A stretch of 36,722 nucleotides of DNA from Rhodobacteraceae bacterium CG17_big_fil_post_rev_8_21_14_2_50_63_15 (GTDB taxonomy: Bacteria; Pseudomonadota; Alphaproteobacteria; Rhodobacterales; Rhodobacteraceae): contig PFEY01000044.1 of the NCBI GenBank assembly GCA_002783205.1, forward strand, positions 1 through 36,722, written 5' to 3'. Below the pieces are notes generated by a model. That model saw only the letters and a program-made list of their open reading frames with translations, was not told the origin of the DNA and made no database searches. This document shows positions 1 through 8,143 of this stretch, one piece after another. How positions within the stretch are numbered: position 1 is the stretch's first letter; every line of letters begins with the position of its first letter. The position numbers and the translations under genes were made by a program.

Positions 1-533
1 AGATCGTCCGCTCGGTCGATGACCTCAAGACCAAGCCGGTCGCGCCGCACCATGACACCACCCCGCACCCGCATGTGGTATTCCTGACCAATGCCGCGAT
101 CCGCTCGCCCAACCTTTCGCAATGGCTCGACCAGCTCGAGGCGAGGGCCGAGCCGGTGATCCTCTGCGTTGGCCGGGCCGATGTCGATGCGCCGCAGACC
201 GGGCGACGAATGACCCAGCGGCGGGTAGATCTGCTGGCGATGGAACAGAACGCCTGGGTTCTGGCGGGGCGCGATGACCGCTGCGTTGTTGTCGCCACCC
301 GCACCGAGCTGGATTGGGCAATGAAGAATGGCCAGATCAGCGTCTGGGCCCCCTCCAAGATCGTCCTCGACGCGGTGGACGGGCCAGGGGTGCAGACGGA
401 CGATCCGGTGGCACTTGCCGCATGGTTTGCTGGCCATGTCGATGCCTCCGATCTGCTTTTGATTGGCGAGGCGCCGCCGAAATTCTGCCGCGTGCCCGTG
501 CTCTTGCAACATATCTCGCAATCGGGACTGTAA
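1..533 (+). CDS. C-terminal part of a FolB-type dihydroneopterin aldolase with a long extension (5' truncated)
   Basis: An open frame enters from the window edge (first full codon at 3) and stops at 531-533, giving 176 visible residues. The first residues, IVRS, resemble the end of a FolB domain (…VEIVR). The rest has no FolB signature: it looks like a separate alpha/beta domain with VVFLTNAA, ILCVG, RRVDLLAMEQNAWVLA and ELDWAMKNGQISVWAPSKIVLDAV segments. Dihydroneopterin aldolase makes 6-hydroxymethyl-dihydropterin, the substrate pathway for the dihydropteroate synthase encoded 31 bp downstream, so an operon is likely. I recall Rhodobacteraceae FolB proteins of about 300 residues with such an extension; that is memory, not a search. 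The coding frame is secure, the product name moderate, and the function of the extension unknown. Confidence 0.6.
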   Translation, partial: IVRSVDDLKTKPVAPHHDTTPHPHVVFLTNAAIRSPNLSQWLDQLEARAEPVILCVGRADVDAPQTGRRMTQRRVDLLAMEQNAWVLAGRDDRCVVVATRTELDWAMKNGQISVWAPSKIVLDAVDGPGVQTDDPVALAAWFAGHVDASDLLLIGEAPPKFCRVPVLLQHISQSGL

Positions 534-564
534 AGGCGACCTGCATCAGCCCGGGATCCGATCC

Positions 565-1575
565 ATGCCCTATTACCGCCCGATCCCCCGTAGCGACCAT
601 GCCCGCCCGGCAGGGGCCATGCCGCTCGCGGGCGGCTGGTGCTGGTTCGACACCGTCGAGGTGCTTGACCGCCATGCACCCGCCTCGCTGATGCCTGCGG
701 CGGAGCTGCCCACCGACGTGGCCGACCACCTGACCGCCCCGCGCGCTGCCATCGCGACGCTCGACATGCGACAACCGCAAATCATGGGCATCCTCAACGT
801 CACGCCAGACAGCTTTTCCGATGGGGGCCTGCATTTCGACCCCGAAATTGCCGTTGTCCATGCCCGCGCGATGGCGGCGGCAGGCGCTGCGATCCTCGAT
901 GTGGGGGGAGAATCCACCCGCCCCGGCGCAGCTCCGGTCGCCATCGAAGATGAGATCGCCCGGACTGCGCCGGTCATCGCCGCAATCCGGGCGCAGACGA
1001 CCACCCCGATCTCGATCGACACCCGCAAGAGCGACGTGGCCCGCGCCGCGCATCTCGCCGGGGCCGATCTCGTCAACGATGTGTCGGGCTTGACCTTTGA
1101 CCCCGACCTCGCGCCCTTTGCCTCACTCCATGCGCTGCCGGTCTGTGTCATGCATGCGCAGGGCACACCCGAAACCATGCAGCAGGATCCGCATTACGAC
1201 AATGTCCTGCTCGACATCTACGATTGGCTCGCCGGACGGATCGAGGCGCTCACAGCGCTTGGTATCCCCCGCGCGCGGATCGTGACCGATCCCGGCATAG
1301 GCTTTGGCAAGACCCGGGCGCACAACCTCCTGCTGCTTCAGAACCTGTCGCTGTTTCATGGCCTGGGCTGTCCGATCCTGCTCGGCGCTTCGCGCAAGCG
1401 CTTCATCGGCGATATCAGCAACACGCCCCTAGCCTCGGACCGCATCCCCGGCTCGCTCGCCGTGGCGCTTGCTGGCGTGGCGCAGGGCGTCCAGATCCTG
1501 CGCGTGCATGACGTGACAGAGACCCGCGCCGCGCTCGATCTCTGGCGGGCCGTGACCTTTGCACGGGCACAATGA
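565..1575 (+). CDS. folP: Dihydropteroate synthase
   Basis: A 336-residue protein that condenses 6-hydroxymethyl-dihydropterin pyrophosphate with p-aminobenzoate in cytosolic folate synthesis; it is the sulfonamide target. The core begins after a 70-residue N-terminal extension: MGILNVTPDSFSDGG at about 74-88, LDVGGESTRPGA at 111-122, SIDTRK at 150-155, NDVSG at 171-175, DPGIGFGK at 242-249, GASRKRF at 274-280 and a closing RVHDV at 313-317. These are the pterin and pABA/phosphate loops of the TIM-barrel family. The start at 565 (MPYYRPIP) was chosen because the frame extends further upstream only by overlapping the preceding gene. It follows the FolB-type gene by 31 bp and is closed by a strong hairpin terminator 3 bp beyond its stop. 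The N-terminal extension is longer than in E. coli FolP and its role is unknown. Confidence 0.95.
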   Translation: MPYYRPIPRSDHARPAGAMPLAGGWCWFDTVEVLDRHAPASLMPAAELPTDVADHLTAPRAAIATLDMRQPQIMGILNVTPDSFSDGGLHFDPEIAVVHARAMAAAGAAILDVGGESTRPGAAPVAIEDEIARTAPVIAAIRAQTTTPISIDTRKSDVARAAHLAGADLVNDVSGLTFDPDLAPFASLHALPVCVMHAQGTPETMQQDPHYDNVLLDIYDWLAGRIEALTALGIPRARIVTDPGIGFGKTRAHNLLLLQNLSLFHGLGCPILLGASRKRFIGDISNTPLASDRIPGSLAVALAGVAQGVQILRVHDVTETRAALDLWRAVTFARAQ

Positions 1576-1578
1576 AAA

Positions 1579-1600
1579 GACCCCGGACAGCGCCGGGGTC
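1579..1600. terminator. Bidirectional Rho-independent terminator between folP and ilvC
   Basis: A perfect 8-bp stem, GACCCCGG (1579-1586) and CCGGGGTC (1593-1600), closes a 6-nt loop. It is followed by GATTCTTCTT on the plus strand and preceded by AAAA, which reads TTTT on the minus strand. It lies between the convergent folP and ilvC genes, so it can end both transcripts. Confidence 0.85.
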
Positions 1601-1629
1601 GATTCTTCTTGCAAGCGCGTGATCGTGGG

Positions 1630-2730
<1,101 letters not shown>

Positions 2731-2737
2731 CTATTTT

Positions 2738-2765
2738 TTCATGGTATTCATGCGTGAAATAGATA
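2738..2765 (+). promoter_or_regulatory. Candidate lrp promoter with an operator-like palindrome in the ilvC-lrp intergenic region
   Basis: The palindrome TTCA-TGCG-TGAA at 2747-2758 lies between a weak -35-like TTCATG (2738-2743) and a good -10-like TAGATA (2760-2765). The implied transcript starts about 10 nt before the first Lrp-type gene. The whole 2653-2780 interval is much more AT-rich than its surroundings, as expected for a divergent control region. No experiment or alignment supports the exact site; this is pattern reading. Confidence 0.3.
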
Positions 2766-2780
2766 CTTTGGTAAAATTTC

Positions 2781-3236
2781 ATGCTAGACGATACCAATCG
2801 GCGCATCCTCCGCCAGTATCAGCACGCGCCACAAATGGGGCCCGCGGAACTCGCCGACCGCTCCGGTGTCACCCCCGCCACCTGCGCGCGCAGGCTCGAG
2901 CGGATGCAGGACGCAGGGATCATCCGCGCCAATCGGGCTGTCATCGACTGGCGCGCGCTTGGCTACGAAGTCGAGGTAAGTTTGCGCATCACTCTGGACA
3001 AAACCCAGCCACGCGCCTTTGAGGAGTTCATGCAGCACGCAAGAAACGTCCCGGAAGTCATTGAAATTCAGACCTTCCTTGGCCGTGTCGATCTGCGCCT
3101 GTCGATCATCGCCCGCGACATGGCGCATTATCAGCAACTCTATCGCAGCGCCGTCCTGACCCTGCCCCATATCGCCGATATCGAGGCCTTGATGCATGTC
3201 GCGCGGATCAAATCCGACGAGGTGCTGCCGGTATGA
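2781..3236 (+). CDS. Lrp/AsnC family transcriptional regulator (first of a tandem pair)
   Basis: A 151-residue DNA-binding protein of normal Lrp length. Residues 1-60 form the helix-turn-helix (LDDTNRRILRQYQ, then ELADRSGVTPATCARRLERMQDAGII at about 23-48). The RAM effector/oligomerisation domain follows (PEVIEIQTFLGRVDLRLSIIARDMAHYQQLY, closing with LPHIADIEALM). Lrp proteins are octameric or dimeric regulators that respond to amino acids. It is divergent from ilvC, so branched-chain amino acid control is the obvious hypothesis. Its stop overlaps the start of a second Lrp-type gene by ATGA, so the two are translationally coupled and could form a heteromer. The effector is not deducible from the sequence. 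Confidence 0.9.
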   Translation: MLDDTNRRILRQYQHAPQMGPAELADRSGVTPATCARRLERMQDAGIIRANRAVIDWRALGYEVEVSLRITLDKTQPRAFEEFMQHARNVPEVIEIQTFLGRVDLRLSIIARDMAHYQQLYRSAVLTLPHIADIEALMHVARIKSDEVLPV

Positions 3237-3691
3237 TCGCGCTTGATACCACCGACCGGTTGATCCTGCGGGAACTCTGCCGTGATGCGACGCAATCGGC
3301 CAGCGTCATCGGGCGCAGCCTTGGTCTCTCGCAGCCCGCCGTCTGGCGCAGGATTCGCAGGCTCTGGGACAATGGGGTAATCAAGGGCCAACGGCTCGAG
3401 CTCGATCAGGAACGACTGGGCTTTGGCGTGACGGTGTTTCTTGGCGTCAAACTCGCCACCAAGGGCCGCGTCAGCCTTGATGATTTCGAACGCGCAGTCT
3501 CCGCCATCCCCGAGGTGCAGACCGTCGAGCATATCCTCGGGCTCTACGACTACCGCTTGCGTGTCGTCGCTCGTGACATTGCAGATTTTGAAAGAGTCTT
3601 GCGGCGCCGCATCATGACGCTGCCCGGCGTTGGCGACGTTGAGGCAAATGTGCTATTAAGCGAAGAACGGCGTCCCGGCCCGATCGGCTGA
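3233..3691 (+). CDS. Lrp/AsnC family transcriptional regulator (second of a tandem pair)
   Basis: A 152-residue Lrp-type protein. The N-terminal HTH spans LDTTDRLILRELCRDATQSASVIGRSLGLSQ and PAVWRRIRRLWDNGVIKG (about 4-53). The RAM domain carries PEVQTVEHILGLYDYRLRVVARDIADFERVLRRRIMTLPGVGDVEANVLL. It starts within the stop codon of the first Lrp gene (ATGA at 3233-3236), so near-equimolar expression is likely. The two paralogues are clearly diverged, so this is not a recent duplication. The CHAD gene follows after 11 bp and probably belongs to the same transcript. A siroheme-decarboxylase (AhbA/B, NirDL) role was considered because those are also paired Lrp-like proteins, but the sequence here reads as an ordinary regulator. 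Confidence 0.9.
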   Translation: MIALDTTDRLILRELCRDATQSASVIGRSLGLSQPAVWRRIRRLWDNGVIKGQRLELDQERLGFGVTVFLGVKLATKGRVSLDDFERAVSAIPEVQTVEHILGLYDYRLRVVARDIADFERVLRRRIMTLPGVGDVEANVLLSEERRPGPIG

Positions 3692-3702
3692 CCGACGCCC
3701 GC

Positions 3703-4593
3703 ATGGGTAATAGAGTCATGGGGTATCGATTCAAACGCTCTGATCCAGACATCGCCTCGGCGCTTCGGCGAATCGCGAAGGACCAGATCGACAAGGCGAT
3801 CGCCTCTGCCAACCGGGACGACGATCTCCATCAAGGCATCCACGATGCACGGAAAAAGTGCAAGAAACTGCGCGGGTTGTTCCGCCTCGTGCGGCCAGCC
3901 TTTCCGGGTTACATGGTCGAGAACGCTGCCCTGCGCGACGCTGCGCGCCATCTCGCTGCTCTGCGGGAACGCGGGGCGGGGCTCGAAACACTCGACCGGC
4001 TGCTTGCGGCCCGCCCCGATGACATCGACCACATCGCCGCAGAGACCCTCCGCGCCGCGCTCAACAGACGCGCCAGTGCCGGAGCAGCTGAGGACCTTGA
4101 GGCGCGTCTTGTCGCATTCCGGTCGGATCTAGAGGCCTGTCACGCGCGCAGCGCCGGTTGGACGCTGGACAAGACGGGTTTTTCGGCACTTGGGGACGGA
4201 TTGCACGATACCTATATCGGTTCACGCAAGAAAATGGTGATTGCACGACGGTCCCGTAGCCCAGAGGATCTGCACGCCTGGCGCAAGCAGGTCAAATACG
4301 TTTGGTATCACGCGCGGCTGCTCAAGCCGATCAAGGCCGCGAAGATCAAGCACCGAAGCGCGCAGGCGCATATCCTGTCAGACCTGTTGGGCGATCACCA
4401 CGACTTGGTCGATTTCCGTATCCTGCTCGAAAGCGGAACGCTTCCCGGCGCGGCCAGCGCGGCGCTTCTTGCCCCAACCGCCACCGAGATGGCCCGGCTT
4501 GAAAACGCAGCGTTCGATCTTGGCCGCAAGCTCTTTGCCAAGAAACCCAAAGCCGATCTGGAGCAGTGGCGCAAGTGGTGGAAAAGCTGGTAA
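3703..4593 (+). CDS. CHAD domain protein
   Basis: A 296-residue, highly basic, helical protein with the conserved-histidine alpha-helical domain. It shows the two hallmark segments: DLHQGIHDARKKCKKLRGLFRLVRP (about 41-65) and DLHAWRKQVKYVWYHARLL near 188-206, plus SDLLGDHHDLVDF. CHAD proteins bind inorganic polyphosphate through these Lys/Arg/His faces and have been seen on polyphosphate granules in Ralstonia. Here there is no CYTH triphosphatase domain and no polyphosphate kinase nearby. It follows the Lrp pair by 11 bp. The alternative start at 3718 (MGYRFKRS) is equally possible because neither has a clear Shine-Dalgarno. The specific cellular role is unknown. Confidence 0.85.
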   Translation: MGNRVMGYRFKRSDPDIASALRRIAKDQIDKAIASANRDDDLHQGIHDARKKCKKLRGLFRLVRPAFPGYMVENAALRDAARHLAALRERGAGLETLDRLLAARPDDIDHIAAETLRAALNRRASAGAAEDLEARLVAFRSDLEACHARSAGWTLDKTGFSALGDGLHDTYIGSRKKMVIARRSRSPEDLHAWRKQVKYVWYHARLLKPIKAAKIKHRSAQAHILSDLLGDHHDLVDFRILLESGTLPGAASAALLAPTATEMARLENAAFDLGRKLFAKKPKADLEQWRKWWKSW

Positions 4594-4673
4594 ATGCAAC
4601 CCTAGCCCCATCTTCTGCCCCTAATGCCACCCGGTGCGGCGGTGCCGGAAACAGGACAGCACCTGACGCAATA

Positions 4674-4711
4674 GCGCGTGGACTTTTTGACGCGCCCGGC
4701 GCAGTCTGCGC
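4674..4711. repeat. Two adjacent inverted repeats upstream of the class V aminotransferase
   Basis: GCGCGT (4674-4679) and ACGCGC (4690-4695) form a perfect 6-bp inverted repeat around a T-rich centre. Immediately after it, GCGCAG-T-CTGCGC (4699-4711) is a perfect 13-nt palindrome ending 23 bp before the aminotransferase start. They could be an operator, a leader hairpin or the end of the upstream CHAD transcript; no T-tract marks a clear terminator. Confidence 0.45.
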
Positions 4712-4734
4712 AAGAACCAGACAGGAGACACCCA

Positions 4735-5862
4735 ATGCCCGCCCTACTTGACACTGTCGATCCCGACGGCCTCCTGGAATACTCTGTGGTCTTCACCGAT
4801 CGCTCGCTCAATCATATGTCCGCCTCCTTTCAACAGGTTATGCGCGATATCTCGGCCATGCTGAAGGAAGTCTACAATGCCGATGCCGTGGCTCTTGTTC
4901 CCGGCGGCGGAACCTATGCGATGGAATCCGTAGCGCGGCAATTCGGCCACAACGCGCACGCGCTCATCGTGCGCAATGGCTGGTTCTCGTTCCGCTGGAC
5001 CCAGATTTTCGACGCAGGACAGTTCACGTCTGACACCACCGTTTGCATGGCGCGGCAAACAGGCAATGGGGCGCAGGCCCCCTTTGCGCCCGCCCCCATT
5101 GATGAGGTAACGGCCAAGATCCGGGACACAAAACCCGATGTGGTCTTTGCCCCGCATGTCGAGACCTCCGCCGGCTTGATCCTGCCCGAGGCGTATGTGA
5201 CCGCCCTCGCACAGGCTGCGCATGACGTGGGCGCGCTTATGGTGCTCGATTGCATCGCGTCGGGCTGTGCCTGGGTGGACATGAAGGCGACCGGCGTTGA
5301 TGTGTTGATTTCTGCGCCACAAAAGGGCTGGTCCGCCTCGCCGTCCGCCGGGCTTGTAATGCTCTCTGCGCGCGCCTTGGCGCGGCTGGCCGAAACGACA
5401 TCCGACAGTTTTGCCCTCGATCTCAAGAAATGGCGCGCGATCATGCAGGCCTATGAGGACGGCGGTCATGCCTATCACGCGACGATGCCCACCGATGCCC
5501 TGCGCGGTTTTCGCGACACGATGATCGAGACACGCGATTACGGATTCGAGCGGCTGCGTCAGGCGCAATGGGATCTGGGCAATGGAGTGCGCGCCATGCT
5601 GGCTGAGCGCGGCGTGGCTTCCGTCGCGGCCGATGGTTTTGGTGCGCCGGGCGTGGTGGTCAGCTACACGAACGATCCCGAGATCCAGAACGGCAAGAAA
5701 TTCGCGGCTCTTGGCCTTCAGATCGCCGCTGGTGTGCCCCTGCAAGTGGGTGAACCCGAGGGCTTTCGCACCTTCCGGCTGGGTCTGTTTGGCCTCGACA
5801 AACTCTATGACGTGCCCGCAGCACTCGATCGGCTGAAAGCGGCCTTGGACAAGATGTTATAG
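4735..5862 (+). CDS. Class V PLP-dependent aminotransferase (alanine/serine-glyoxylate type)
   Basis: A 375-residue fold-type I PLP enzyme of the class V group that includes alanine-glyoxylate, serine-glyoxylate and phosphonate aminotransferases. Visible features are the phosphate-binding VPGGGTYAMESVARQF (55-70), substrate-pocket HVETSAG (141-147), the PLP-ring aspartate in LDCIASGC (Asp172) and the Schiff-base lysine in SAPQKGWSASPSAG (Lys197). The C-terminal small domain ends with RTFRLGLFGLDKLYD. The ATG at 4735 has AGGAG 8-9 nt upstream and overrides an earlier in-frame start. The substrate cannot be fixed by eye; glyoxylate amination is the family default. It converges with the UbiH-type gene after only 8 bp. 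Confidence 0.9.
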   Translation: MPALLDTVDPDGLLEYSVVFTDRSLNHMSASFQQVMRDISAMLKEVYNADAVALVPGGGTYAMESVARQFGHNAHALIVRNGWFSFRWTQIFDAGQFTSDTTVCMARQTGNGAQAPFAPAPIDEVTAKIRDTKPDVVFAPHVETSAGLILPEAYVTALAQAAHDVGALMVLDCIASGCAWVDMKATGVDVLISAPQKGWSASPSAGLVMLSARALARLAETTSDSFALDLKKWRAIMQAYEDGGHAYHATMPTDALRGFRDTMIETRDYGFERLRQAQWDLGNGVRAMLAERGVASVAADGFGAPGVVVSYTNDPEIQNGKKFAALGLQIAAGVPLQVGEPEGFRTFRLGLFGLDKLYDVPAALDRLKAALDKML

Positions 5863-5870
5863 GCCCGGGC

Positions 5871-7073
5871 TCACCCGCGGGCACCAAGGCCCATCTGCAT
5901 CAGCGTTCGACGCACCGGAGCCAGCGCATAGATCGAATTGAGACCCATGGCACGGGCATCGCGCAGAGGCTGGGCGTGCAGCATCGAGGCGCGGTTCAGG
6001 AGATCAATCCCCGCCACCCGTGCCCGGACCTCCCAATGCCTGCGCCGGTGATAGGCTTCGAGCATCGCTCGATCCCCGAGCCGATCGGGCGCGGCCTCGG
6101 CCAGTTCCAGAAGCACCCGCATATCCCCCAGAGACATGTTGAGCCCCTGCGCGCCAATCGGCGGCACCACATGCGCGGCCTCGGCCACCAGCGCCACACG
6201 CTCGGCAAACATGCGATCTGCCACCTGGCTGATGATCGGCCAGACAGTGCGCCGCGAAACCAGCGTCAGTGGTCCGAAAAGAGAACAGGAGCGGGTGTTT
6301 ATCTCTGCCTCGAACGCCGCCACCGGCAAGGCCGCAAGCCGCGCCACTTCAGGCCCCGTCTCCATCCAGACGACGGCAGAGGACGGCTGACCCTCGAAAT
6401 CGGGCAGCGGCACCAACGTGAACGGGCCGCCGGAGCGATGGATTTCGGTCGAGACATTCTCATGCGGGATCGGGTGCGTGACCGCAAAGGCCAGGGCCTT
6501 TTGACCGTAGCGCGTGGTTTTCACCGCCACACCTGCCGCCTCGCGAATAGGCGAGGCGCGCCCGTCGGCCGCAATCACAAGACGACAGCGCACACTTGTG
6601 CCATCACTCAGCCCCACACGGGCCTCTGCCTCACGGGTAAACAGCGTGGTCGTACCGGTCCCAGGGCGAAACGTCACCCCCGGCAGGCTCGCGAGATGCG
6701 CTGCCATCTCTCGCCGCAAGAGCCAATTGGGCAAGTTCCAGCCAAACGGCCGCTCTGAAATGTCAGAGGCACGAAACGCGCGGATCACCCGCGGTTTGGG
6801 TTCCACGCCTCCTGCATCGACGATCCGCATGACCTGCAATTCGGCGGCAAAAGGCGCAAGACGCGCCCACAGGCCCGCCCGCTCCAGCAAGGCTTGCGCA
6901 GGTTGCAAAAAGGCCGTGGTGCGCAGATCAGAGCCCTCGGCCTCACGCGCCGTGATCGGCGGAGCGGGATCCACGCAAAGCACGGAAAAACCGGATCGCC
7001 CGAACACCGCCGCCGCAGCAAGCCCTGCCACGCCGCCGCCCGAGATCAGGATATCGACGTCCTGCACCGCCAT
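5871..7073 (-). CDS. UbiH/UbiF/COQ6-family FAD-dependent hydroxylase
   Basis: A 400-residue flavoprotein monooxygenase of the ubiquinone-ring hydroxylase family. The dinucleotide-binding motif is DILISGGGVAGLAAAAVFGRSG at 7-28, with the second FAD/NADPH segment in VIAADGRASPIREAAG. The third motif reads LVAEAAHVVPPIGAQGLNMSLGD, where the usual GDAAH is AEAAH. Members hydroxylate C1, C5 or C6 of the quinone ring next to the membrane using O2; which position cannot be said. The start at 7073 (MAVQDVDILI) begins directly before the Rossmann strand. A small membrane protein gene lies 26 bp upstream in the same direction, probably co-transcribed. Confidence 0.88.
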   Translation of the reverse strand: MAVQDVDILISGGGVAGLAAAAVFGRSGFSVLCVDPAPPITAREAEGSDLRTTAFLQPAQALLERAGLWARLAPFAAELQVMRIVDAGGVEPKPRVIRAFRASDISERPFGWNLPNWLLRREMAAHLASLPGVTFRPGTGTTTLFTREAEARVGLSDGTSVRCRLVIAADGRASPIREAAGVAVKTTRYGQKALAFAVTHPIPHENVSTEIHRSGGPFTLVPLPDFEGQPSSAVVWMETGPEVARLAALPVAAFEAEINTRSCSLFGPLTLVSRRTVWPIISQVADRMFAERVALVAEAAHVVPPIGAQGLNMSLGDMRVLLELAEAAPDRLGDRAMLEAYHRRRHWEVRARVAGIDLLNRASMLHAQPLRDARAMGLNSIYALAPVRRTLMQMGLGARG

Positions 7074-7099
7074 GTCATACCCACTTCTTGGCGCAGCGT

Positions 7100-7303
7100 T
7101 CAACCGCGCGAGATCATCAGGAGCAGCACCCAAGCCACGGGCACAAGCGCCAGCGCAGGGATATAAAGCCCCGGAATTCCCCAAAGCGCAACGCTTGTTG
7201 CCCAGCCTGCGACAAAGACGGCGACGCTCAGCAGGATGCGCAGAACGGTAGCTGTCTCGTCTCCCTCACGGGCGTGGGTGGCATGCGTCTCGGTCAGGCT
7301 CAT
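7100..7303 (-). CDS. Small hypothetical membrane protein
   Basis: A 67-residue protein with a polar N-terminus of about 20 residues followed by two hydrophobic segments (VLRILLSVAVFVAGWATSVALWG and IPGLYIPALALVPVAWVLLLMI). The short loop between them makes a helical hairpin likely. GAGGA lies 6-7 nt before the ATG at 7303; a GTG directly upstream at 7306 is the less likely start. It sits 26 bp before the UbiH-type gene and probably shares its transcript, so a role near the membrane quinone enzyme is conceivable but not shown. I do not recognise a family. Confidence 0.7.
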   Translation of the reverse strand: MSLTETHATHAREGDETATVLRILLSVAVFVAGWATSVALWGIPGLYIPALALVPVAWVLLLMISRG

Positions 7304-7392
7304 CACAGATCCTCTGTTGATTGATTAACTTTGAACTCATCTAATCGACCTTCCCCCACGTTCAACGGGACGTCTCGCCGCAGGCCCGCGCC

Positions 7393-8037
7393 TCAGACCA
7401 GCCGCGCCAGAAATCCGCTGAGATCGTCGGTATGATGATGGATGTGATCGGCCTCGATCCGCTCGGGGGCCACATGCACCGTGCGCATACCCATGGCATG
7501 AGGTGCGGCCAGGTTGCGGGCATCATCCTCGAACATCGCGGCCGCGCCAGCCAAGGCTCCGTCGCGCCCGAGAATGGCGGCAAACGCCTCCGGTTCGGGC
7601 TTGGGACGGTAGCCAGCATGTTCGACACCGTAGATCGCATCGAAGGCCCCCGCGAGACCACGTTTTTCGATCACCCGCTCGGCATAGGGCGCGGATCCAT
7701 TGGTGTAAACGATCCGGCGCCCCGGCAACGCCCGGATTGCCGCATCAAGGGCTGGATCTTCCTCCAGGTGATCGAGCGAGATGTCATGCACCTGCCGCAG
7801 ATATGGCCCGGGATCGAGATCGTGGAGCCGCATCAGCCCGGCAAGTGTGGTGCCGTGATCACGCCAATAGACATGACGCAATCGGTCCGCCTCGGCGCGC
7901 GATACCCGCAACAGATCCATCACAAACTGCGTCATCCGCACTTCGATCTGATCGAAAAGCCGGGCCGAGGGCGCATAGAGCGTGTTGTCGAGGTCAAAGA
8001 CCCAGGTCTTGATATGGGCGAAAAGTGGCTTTGGCAT
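7393..8037 (-). CDS. HAD-superfamily pyrimidine 5'-nucleotidase (SDT1-like)
   Basis: A 214-residue haloacid dehalogenase-type phosphatase. Motif I is VFDLDNTLY (Asp15 nucleophile, Asp17 acid/base), motif II is IVYTNGS, motif III is a lysine in YRPKPEPEAF, and motif IV is MFEDDARNL. The helical cap and the FDLDNTLYAPSARLFDQIEVRMTQFV start are typical of the SDT1/pyrimidine 5'-nucleotidase branch, which removes phosphate from UMP/CMP-type nucleotides. The start at 8037 gives MPKPLFAHIKTWVFDLDNT, the usual short leader. It is divergent from a GntR regulator; the 106-bp interval holds a perfect inverted repeat. Confidence 0.9.
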   Translation of the reverse strand: MPKPLFAHIKTWVFDLDNTLYAPSARLFDQIEVRMTQFVMDLLRVSRAEADRLRHVYWRDHGTTLAGLMRLHDLDPGPYLRQVHDISLDHLEEDPALDAAIRALPGRRIVYTNGSAPYAERVIEKRGLAGAFDAIYGVEHAGYRPKPEPEAFAAILGRDGALAGAAAMFEDDARNLAAPHAMGMRTVHVAPERIEADHIHHHTDDLSGFLARLV

Positions 8038-8082
8038 GACCCGAACATAGCAGGTGCGGCCGTGGGGGCAATCGCCCAAGGC

Positions 8083-8098
8083 TTGATCCCCCGATCAA
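8083..8098. promoter_or_regulatory. Perfect inverted repeat, candidate GntR/FCD operator
   Basis: TTGATC (8083-8088), CCCC, GATCAA (8093-8098) is a perfect 6+6 inverted repeat between the divergent nucleotidase gene (starts 8037) and the GntR gene (starts 8144). FadR-subfamily regulators often bind their own divergent promoter at such short palindromes. The site assignment is inference from position and symmetry. Confidence 0.4.
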
Positions 8099-8143
8099 AG
8101 CGCGTAAGGTCGCACGTCAAGGACAAATGAAACGGATTTGCCG

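Noticed and set aside
2781..3691. The Lrp pair as a sirohaem decarboxylase (AhbA/AhbB or NirDL/GH type)
   Set aside because: Those are also paired Lrp-like proteins, but both sequences here keep ordinary HTH and RAM patterns, and no haem d1 or alternative haem genes are adjacent.
8083..8098. FNR box reading of TTGATCCCCCGATCAA
   Set aside because: The spacing between TTGAT and ATCAA is six bases, not four.
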